This document shows positions 59,162 to 64,000 of a stretch of 64,000 nucleotides of DNA, one piece after another. The DNA comes from Saccharopolyspora elongata (lineage in GTDB: Bacteria > Actinomycetota > Actinomycetes > Mycobacteriales > Pseudonocardiaceae), in the NCBI RefSeq assembly GCF_004348985.1, contig NZ_SMKW01000023.1:59275-123274 (forward strand). The letters run 5' to 3'. Both the position numbers and the translations under genes were made by a program. How positions within the stretch are numbered: the stretch's first letter is position 1; each line of letters opens with the position of its first letter. The notes below the pieces were generated by a model. The model ran no database searches, had not been told where the DNA came from, and was given only the letters and a program-made list of their open reading frames with translations.

Positions 59162-60082
59162 TCAAGCTCCGTAGTTGAGGCGTAGTCCTGGGCAGTGCCA
59201 CTCTGTGGCGTAGAGGATGCCCCAGCCGGACGACGTGATGTAGGCGGTGCGCAGGTCCGGGCCGCCGAAGCAGATGTTGGTGACGTGGAAGTCGTGCTTC
59301 GGCGGCTTGATCACGTCCTTGAGCTCGCCGTCCGGCGACAGCACGCTGATCCCGCCGGTCACCAGCGTCGCCACGCACACGTTGCCCTCGGAGTCCACGG
59401 CGAGCGAGTCCAGCAGCTGGTAGCCCTCGAAGCCGTGCAGCAGCTTGGCTCCTGCCGGCCCCTTGCCGCCCCGGCCCAGCTTCCCCGGCCCCTCGACGTC
59501 CCAGTACCAGACTCGGCCGGTCGACGTTTCCGCCACGTAGACCCGCGAACCGTCCGGCGACAACCCGACCCCGTTGGCGTCGGCCAGCGGGTAGGCGATC
59601 TCCTCGATGCGGCTGCCGTCGGCGGTGGCGTAGTACAGCCCGCCGCGGTCGGTCTCGCGCGGGCGGCGCTTGCCGAGATCGGTGAAGTAGAAGCCGCCCC
59701 CGGCGTCGAAGACGATGTCGTTGGGGCCGCGCAGGCCGTGGCCGTCCACGGCGGTGTAGAGGTCGGTGACCTCGCCGTCCGTGGTGACCCGCTGGATGCG
59801 GCCGCCGATGTAGTCGCCGGGCTGCATGCCGGGCACGTCCCGGCCACCGATGTCGTGCCACTCGAACCCGCCGTTGTTGCAGACGTACACCGCGCCGTCC
59901 GGCCCGATCGCCGCCCCGTTGGGTCCGCCGCCGCAGTCGGCGACGACCGAAACGGTGCCGTCCGGCGCGACCCGCGACAGCGTGCCGCGCTTGATCTCCA
60001 CCAGCAGCACGGAGCCGTCGGCTAGGGCCACCGGCCCCTCCGGGAATTGCAGGCCCGACGCGATCGTCGTCAGCTCGGTCAT
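59162..60082 (-). CDS. SMP-30/gluconolactonase-family lactonase
   Basis: A 306-residue six-bladed propeller of the SMP-30/gluconolactonase/LRE family, hydrolysing lactones with a divalent metal. GLQFPEGPVALADGSVLLVE carries the N-terminal Glu ligand, RGPNDIVFDAGGGFYFTDLG the Asn/Asp ligands, and YQLLDSLAVDSEGNV the catalytic Asp. A lactonase fits gamma-hydroxy acid metabolism, since gamma-lactones form readily from such acids. ATG 60082 overlaps the kinase stop (ATGA), so it is coupled to the kinase and dehydrogenase. Confidence 0.9.
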   Translation of the reverse strand: MTELTTIASGLQFPEGPVALADGSVLLVEIKRGTLSRVAPDGTVSVVADCGGGPNGAAIGPDGAVYVCNNGGFEWHDIGGRDVPGMQPGDYIGGRIQRVTTDGEVTDLYTAVDGHGLRGPNDIVFDAGGGFYFTDLGKRRPRETDRGGLYYATADGSRIEEIAYPLADANGVGLSPDGSRVYVAETSTGRVWYWDVEGPGKLGRGGKGPAGAKLLHGFEGYQLLDSLAVDSEGNVCVATLVTGGISVLSPDGELKDVIKPPKHDFHVTNICFGGPDLRTAYITSSGWGILYATEWHCPGLRLNYGA

Positions 60083-61419
60083 GAGATTCCTCTCGGGTGC
60101 CGCGGATTGGCCACCGCGAGCCGGTCGAGCACCTGCTCCCACACGGCGGCGGCCGTTTCCGGTTGCCAGGGATCGAGTTCGCCGTCGCGGATCGCGCCGG
60201 CCAGCGCCGCCCGGTCGGCGAGCCCCAGATCCGCGAGCCGGCCTTGGTGCCGCCGTTCCTGCCGCTCCCCCAACGCCAGTTCACGCTCCACAATGGACAG
60301 GGTGTTCGCAGCGACCCGCGACTGGAACCGCATCCTCCCGGTGCTGCCCGGCACGACCTCGTCGCGCAGGAAGTCCGCCACCGCCGCGACGAGTTCCGCC
60401 GCCGAAGGCCGCCCGTGCAGATCCGACACCGGTGCCCGGCGTTCCTGCCCGGGACCGGCCGGGCGCGGCACGCCGAGCTCGGCCAGCAGGTCGTGCTCCT
60501 GCTCGCAGACGCGCCGACCGATCGCGGCCAGCTCCATCGACGGCCGCTCGCCGCTGAGGTGCCGTTGCGCCTGCGAGCGGCAGATCACGCCCCACCGCGC
60601 GGTGCCGAGGATCTCCCACCAGCGCACCGCATCCGGGTCCGGCCGCTGCCCGGCGATCTCCGCGTAGCCGTCGAAGAGTTCTTCCCTGGTGCCGAAACCG
60701 CCGACCGGCAGCGACGATCCGAACCGCCAGGCGTTGACGCACAGCCAGCCCAGGTCCTCCATCGGATCGCCGAGGTGCACCAGCTCCCAGTCCAGCACCG
60801 CCCGCAGCCCGTCCGGGCCGACGATCAGGTTCCCGTTGCGGAAATCGCCGTGCACCAACGTTCTTCCGGTGTCGGGTGGCCGGTTCGCGCGCAGCCAGCG
60901 GAACGCGATCTCCACCGCGGGCAGCGGTTCACCGAGCTCTTCGTAGGTCGCCACGAGCTGGTCGAGCGGGTCGGCCGACGGCAGGTCCGGCGCGGGAACG
61001 CGGTGGATCAGCGCCGCCGCCCGGCCGAGCTCGCGGGCCAGTTTCCCGCGCGCCGCGGCGAATTCCGGCTCGCGCAGCAGGCGCCGGGGAATCGACTCGC
61101 CGTCGACGTGCTCGGTGAGCACGTACGGCGAGCCGAGGATCGAGGCATCGGTGTTGTGGTCCACCACCAGCGGCACCGGAACGCCGGCGGCCCGCGCCGC
61201 TTCCAGCACGACGGCCTCGCGCGCCATGCCCTCCGGGCGCGCCGCGCCGACCGGGTCGCGCCGCAGCACCAGCCGCCGGGCTCCCCCGTCCAGCTCGACG
61301 AACCACGTCTCGCGGCTCGCCCCGCCGCTGGCCTGCGCCAGCCCGGTCACCTCGACCGGGCGGCCGAGCACCGCGGGAAGGCGACGCGCGAGCCCGTCTA
61401 GCGGCTCCGCCGCGCTCAC
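60079..61419 (-). CDS. APH-like kinase fused to a small DUF6285-like domain (LvaAB-type)
   Basis: A 446-residue fusion. Residues 1-340 are an APH-fold kinase with LAQASGGASRETWFVEL, the catalytic loop RTLVHGDFRNGNLIVG and LDWELVHLGDPMEDLGWL. Residues about 345-446 start at DLHGRPSAAELVAAVADFL and contain RFQSRVAANTLSIVERELAL, a separate small helical domain that is a stand-alone protein in other bacteria. In the levulinate pathway the kinase LvaA works with a small protein LvaB to phosphorylate 4-hydroxyacyl-CoA. GTG 61419 overlaps the dehydrogenase stop and its own stop overlaps the lactonase start. Confidence 0.82.
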   Translation of the reverse strand: MSAAEPLDGLARRLPAVLGRPVEVTGLAQASGGASRETWFVELDGGARRLVLRRDPVGAARPEGMAREAVVLEAARAAGVPVPLVVDHNTDASILGSPYVLTEHVDGESIPRRLLREPEFAAARGKLARELGRAAALIHRVPAPDLPSADPLDQLVATYEELGEPLPAVEIAFRWLRANRPPDTGRTLVHGDFRNGNLIVGPDGLRAVLDWELVHLGDPMEDLGWLCVNAWRFGSSLPVGGFGTREELFDGYAEIAGQRPDPDAVRWWEILGTARWGVICRSQAQRHLSGERPSMELAAIGRRVCEQEHDLLAELGVPRPAGPGQERRAPVSDLHGRPSAAELVAAVADFLRDEVVPGSTGRMRFQSRVAANTLSIVERELALGERQERRHQGRLADLGLADRAALAGAIRDGELDPWQPETAAAVWEQVLDRLAVANPRHPRGIS

Positions 61420-62672
61420 CGGCGCCGCCCCGGCCCGGCGAAGCCGAACAGGTAACCGGCGACCTTCCGCTTCTGCACCTCTTCGGAACCTTCGGTGATC
61501 CGGTAGCGGCGGTGGTGCCGGTAGATGTGCTCGAACGGGGTGTGCCGGGTGTAGCCGAGCCCGCCGTGCACCTGCATCGCCTGGTCGGCCGCCTCGCACA
61601 CCAGCCGGTTGGCGCGGAAGTTGCACATCGACACCCGGTCGCTGACCTCGAAGTGCGGCCTGCGGTCCATTTCCCAGGCGGTCTTGCGCACCAGGCCGCG
61701 CAGCAGCTCGGCGTCGGTCTGCAGCTCCACCAGCGGCCACTGGATGGCCTGCCGGTTGGCCAGCGGCTGCCCGAAGGTGACCCGCTCGCGGGCGTATTCG
61801 ACGCTGCGGTCGATGCAGTACTGGGCCGCGCCGACGCCCGAGGCCGCCTGCCTGATCCGGTTCTCGTGCACGAAGTGCTGCGCCAGCGCGAGCCCGCCGC
61901 CGGCCTCGCCGAACACCGCCGAATCCGGCACCCGCACGTCGCGAAGGGTCACCTCGGCGTGGTCGGTGGGCATGTTGAAGGTCCACCAGTGGAAGTCGAC
62001 GGAGAAACCGGGCGCGTCGGTGGGCACGATGAACGCGGTGATGCCGGTAGCCTGGCCGGGCTCGCCGGAGGTGCGGGCGAAGACGATGTCGTGGGTCGCG
62101 GAGTGCATCCCGGAGTTGAACCGCTTGGCGCCGTTGATGATCCAGTCGCCGCCCGAGCGGACCGCGGTGGTCTCCAGCCAGGTGGCGTCGCTGCCGTGGT
62201 CGGGTTCGGTGAGGCCGAACGCGAGCCGCTTGCGACGCTCCAGCACGGGTTGGAGGAATTCCTCGCGCTGCTCCGGGGTTCCGAACGCCAGCAGCATGTG
62301 CACGACCGGGAAGTTGCCCACCACCGACGACTCGTTCTGCAGGTCGTTGTGCAGTCCGAGGCCCTTCGCGGCGAGGTGCTCGCGGATCACGGCCATGTCG
62401 AAGTTGGTGCCGTCCGAACCGCCCACCTCCGCGGGCAGCCCGTAGCGCAGCCAGCCCGCCCGGTCGGCGCGGCGGAACATCTCGCCGAGCAGTTCCTCCC
62501 ACTCCCGGCGCGGCGTGCCGCCCGCTTCGAAGTCGGTGCGGGCGAATTCCCGGCGGTGGTCGAAGAACCGCTCGTTGTCGTCCTGCTCCTGCAGCGGGCG
62601 GATCTCGGAGTCGATGAACGCGTCGAGCGCGGCGAGACGGCTGACCAGCTCGGCCGGGAGAGCGAAGTCCAT
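61416..62672 (-). CDS. Acyl-CoA dehydrogenase (ACAD10/11 / LvaC-like context)
   Basis: A 418-residue acyl-CoA dehydrogenase. FGLTEPDHGSDATWLETTA and WIINGAKRFNSGMHSA are FAD/substrate segments, HGGLGYTRHTPFEHIYRHHR the helical-domain motif, and RITEGSEEVQKRKVAGYLF the C-terminal FAD-binding end. An N-terminal extension of about 20 residues with paired acidic residues is usual for the ACAD11-like subgroup. It is first in a three-gene run with kinase and lactonase. In LvaC-type enzymes the protein removes the phosphate from phosphorylated 4-hydroxyacyl-CoA. ATG 62672 has GAGGAG six bases upstream. Confidence 0.9.
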   Translation of the reverse strand: MDFALPAELVSRLAALDAFIDSEIRPLQEQDDNERFFDHRREFARTDFEAGGTPRREWEELLGEMFRRADRAGWLRYGLPAEVGGSDGTNFDMAVIREHLAAKGLGLHNDLQNESSVVGNFPVVHMLLAFGTPEQREEFLQPVLERRKRLAFGLTEPDHGSDATWLETTAVRSGGDWIINGAKRFNSGMHSATHDIVFARTSGEPGQATGITAFIVPTDAPGFSVDFHWWTFNMPTDHAEVTLRDVRVPDSAVFGEAGGGLALAQHFVHENRIRQAASGVGAAQYCIDRSVEYARERVTFGQPLANRQAIQWPLVELQTDAELLRGLVRKTAWEMDRRPHFEVSDRVSMCNFRANRLVCEAADQAMQVHGGLGYTRHTPFEHIYRHHRRYRITEGSEEVQKRKVAGYLFGFAGPGRRR

Positions 62673-62704
62673 GCGTTCTCCTCACGTGTCCCATCGGAAT
62701 GCGG

Positions 62705-62815
62705 CGGGATCACCCCGCACCGCCGCGGTTCTCGCGGTGTCGTCCGGTGAGGACGGCCCCGATGCCGCGGACGTGCACAGGCCGGGGATCCCGCAGGGGC
62801 CGCAAGCCCGTTCTG
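62705..62815 (-). repeat. 190-bp dispersed repeat, copy F (partial, diverged)
   Basis: On the minus strand it shows CTGCGGGATCCCCGGCCTG, GGGGCCGTCCTCACC and GAGAACCGCGGCGGTGCGG in the order found in copies A and D. The left core is missing. It lies upstream of the dehydrogenase gene rather than after a stop codon. Confidence 0.65.
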
Positions 62816-62826
62816 AAATCACCTCT

Positions 62827-62840
62827 TTAACGCTCGTTCA
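62827..62840. promoter_or_regulatory. Candidate TetR-type operator TTAACGCTCGTTCA
   Basis: AACG-CT-CGTT is a perfect inverted repeat in the gap between the divergent acyl-CoA dehydrogenase and crotonase genes. Fatty-acid TetR repressors bind sites of this size and symmetry. No regulator gene lies beside it. Confidence 0.5.
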
Positions 62841-62986
62841 GTGACCCTAGACACGGCGCGGCCGGTAGCACAAGAGGACGAACGAGGGCGTTCTTGACGT
62901 CCCGCGCGACCGCCCCATAGCGTGCGGAAATCCCTGGTGCGCAAGGCGTAGTGCCCGCACCGGTTCCAGTGCTCTCAGGAGGGTTC

Positions 62987-63814
62987 GTGACGACAACGGC
63001 CGAGCAACGGGTCAGCTGCACCATCACCGACGGCGTGGCCGACGTGCGGCTGAACCGACCGGACAAGCTCAACGCGCTCGACCAGGCCATGTTCGACGCC
63101 CTGGTCGCGACCGGGCTGCGGCTGCGCGACGACGATGGCGTGCGGGCCGTGGTGCTCTCCGGCGAGGGCCGGGCCTTCTGCGCCGGTCTGGACTTCGCCA
63201 ACTTCCAGCAGATGGCCGACGACAGCGGCCGGCTGCCCGACCGCAAGTCCGTCACCACCGAACCGATCGGCCCGGCGAAGGCGCGCGGTCAGCAGGCGGC
63301 GCACGTGTGGGCGACGCTGCCGGTGCCGGTGATCGCGGCGGTGCACGGCGTGGCCTTCGGCGGCGGCCTGCAGGTGACGCTGGGCGCGGACATCCGGCTC
63401 GTGGCGCCGGACGCGAAGCTTTCAGTGATGGAGATCAAGTGGGGAATCGCGCCGGACATGACCGGCACCCAGCTGCTCCCGGAGCTCGTGGGCCGCGACG
63501 TCGCCAAGGAGCTGACCTACACCGGTCGCGTCATCAGCGGCGAGGAGGCGGCCGCCCTGGGCCTGTGCACCCGCGTTGAAGCAGACCCGCTGACCGCGGC
63601 CCTCGCCCTGGCGGCCGAGATCGCCACCAAGAGCCCGGAAGCGATCCGCTACTCCAAGCAACTCCTCGACATGGCGGGCCACGTGAGCCTCGCCGAGGGC
63701 TTCGAAGCGGAGCAGACCGCGATCAAGGCCCTGATCGGCAGCCCCAACCAGGTCGAAGCGGTCAAGTCGAACCTCGAGAAGCGCGCCCCGAACTTCGCCG
63801 ACCCCACCACCTGA
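62987..63814 (+). CDS. Enoyl-CoA hydratase/isomerase (crotonase family)
   Basis: A 275-residue crotonase. VADVRLNRPDKLNALDQAMF opens the fold, GRAFCAGLDFANF and AAVHGVAFGGGLQVTLG form the oxyanion hole, and DAKLSVMEIKWGIAPDMTG covers the active-site region, where a Glu and an Asp are in suitable places. GTG 62987 has AGGAGG four bases upstream; a longer frame from 62951 has no such site. It is divergent from the dehydrogenase gene and shares its promoter region, so both are probably induced by the same acid. A dispersed repeat copy follows the stop. Confidence 0.92.
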   Translation: MTTTAEQRVSCTITDGVADVRLNRPDKLNALDQAMFDALVATGLRLRDDDGVRAVVLSGEGRAFCAGLDFANFQQMADDSGRLPDRKSVTTEPIGPAKARGQQAAHVWATLPVPVIAAVHGVAFGGGLQVTLGADIRLVAPDAKLSVMEIKWGIAPDMTGTQLLPELVGRDVAKELTYTGRVISGEEAAALGLCTRVEADPLTAALALAAEIATKSPEAIRYSKQLLDMAGHVSLAEGFEAEQTAIKALIGSPNQVEAVKSNLEKRAPNFADPTT

Positions 63815-63853
63815 CCCCGACGTGCCAGTCGCGGCGGTCCGCGGTTTCAATTG

Positions 63854-63942
63854 AGGTTTTTCCAACCTCGATTTGCGTGGCGGTGCGGGTAGCGGAACCT
63901 CAGAGGCTCCCTGGACTGTGGGTGCCCCTCCTGATGTATGTC
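63854..63942 (+). repeat. 190-bp dispersed repeat, copy E (left half)
   Basis: It begins with the mini-hairpin GAGGTTTTTCCAACCTC, then ATTTGCGTGGCGGTGCGGG, TAGCGGAACCTCAGAGGC, CTGTGGGTGCCC and GATGTATGTCCAATTG, after which it stops. It starts 39 bases after the crotonase stop, same strand. The left 90 bases are nearly identical to copy A. Confidence 0.85.
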
Positions 63943-64000
63943 CAATTGAAACCGCCCCTCCCCGGAGGCTCCCGGGTCGCAGTTTCAATTGAAACTGCGG
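63943..64000. repeat. TTTCAATTGAAA palindromes at the window edge
   Basis: After the truncated repeat copy come CCAATTGAAACCGC and a perfect 22-bp palindrome (63978-63999) whose centre is GTTTCAATTGAAAC. A half-site GCGGTTTCAATTGAGG lies at 63840-63856, just before copy E, so the copy is flanked by CAATTG motifs. Confidence 0.75.

Larger units (their letters stand above)
62673..62986. promoter_or_regulatory. Divergent promoter region between dehydrogenase and crotonase genes (314 bases)
   Basis: It holds repeat copy F (62705-62815) and then, 20 bases on, the palindrome TTAACGCTCGTTCA (62827-62840). The remaining bases to 62986 have no gene; a plus-strand promoter for the crotonase must lie there. 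Confidence 0.5.

Noticed and set aside
1..64000. tRNA, rRNA, prophage or integrative element
   Set aside because: I saw no tRNA-like cloverleaf, rRNA sequence, integrase, transposase or phage structural gene anywhere in the window.

Overview
The window is very GC-rich DNA with tightly packed, often overlapping genes, frequent GTG/TTG starts and actinobacterial gene families such as KorAB with a fused gamma-alpha subunit, many acyl-CoA enzymes, and TetR, IclR, GntR and MerR regulators. Protein style and intergenic hairpins point to a filamentous actinomycete of the Pseudonocardiaceae, most likely Saccharopolyspora or a close relative. That assignment is inference from composition and family content. 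It looks like ordinary chromosome: there is no rRNA, tRNA, CRISPR array, transposase or phage gene.

Layout. Positions 1-9,000 carry the edge of an acyl-CoA ligase, a secreted GH2 glycosidase followed by a Tat-exported aldose 1-epimerase, an iron-siderophore binding lipoprotein behind an iron box, two alpha/beta hydrolases, and a ThDP enzyme with a hairpin-rich leader. Positions 9,135-23,540 (all minus strand) form a surface-polysaccharide island: a small cytoplasmic two-component pair, a GT4 glycosyltransferase with its own response regulator, a PgaC/IcaA-like GT2 synthase, a membrane-anchored GH18 protein, an epimerase, another GT4, a priming sugar transferase, a flavin monooxygenase-like protein, an ATP-grasp ligase, a UDP-sugar dehydrogenase and a CE4 deacetylase. 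Many of these overlap by a few bases. Positions 23,842-38,090 hold mixed metabolic genes: an exported amidohydrolase, a beta-propeller protein, an LLM flavoenzyme, a small membrane protein with an amyloid-like N-terminal motif, KorAB, an HSL esterase/nitroreductase pair, a disulfide reductase, a PAS-PAS-GGDEF cyclase and a prolyl-aminopeptidase-like hydrolase.

Positions 38,277-42,734 carry an M29/NicX-like enzyme, an OPT transporter and an IclR regulator, with a divergent GntR regulator. A 5'-truncated MFS gene follows. Positions 44,322-50,540 are one translationally coupled acid-catabolism operon: crotonase, ADP-forming acyl-CoA ligase, MHS-type transporter and two unequal acyl-CoA dehydrogenase subunits, with a TetR gene after it. 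Positions 51,424-54,183 are a MerR module with two promoters that have the 19-bp spacer typical of MerR control. Positions 54,329-63,814 are a second acyl-CoA catabolic block: AtuA/DUF1446 protein, two APH-like kinases, a FadD, an SMP-30 lactonase, an acyl-CoA dehydrogenase and a crotonase. One kinase is fused to a small C-terminal domain and overlaps the dehydrogenase gene, as expected for gamma-hydroxyacyl-CoA (levulinate-type) catabolism.

Between genes, three repeat families recur: a roughly 190-bp element (five copies, three of them directly downstream of a stop codon); stem-loops whose base is always CGTGAG(T/C) but whose inner stem differs each time; and short palindromes of the form TTTCGCGCGAAA or TTTCAATTGAAA. 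One palindrome sits at the break point of the truncated MFS gene and another supplies the last codons of a reductase gene. The strongest candidates for undescribed biology are these repeats, the split PNAG-like polysaccharide island with its ATP-grasp/flavoprotein pair, and the amyloid-motif membrane protein.
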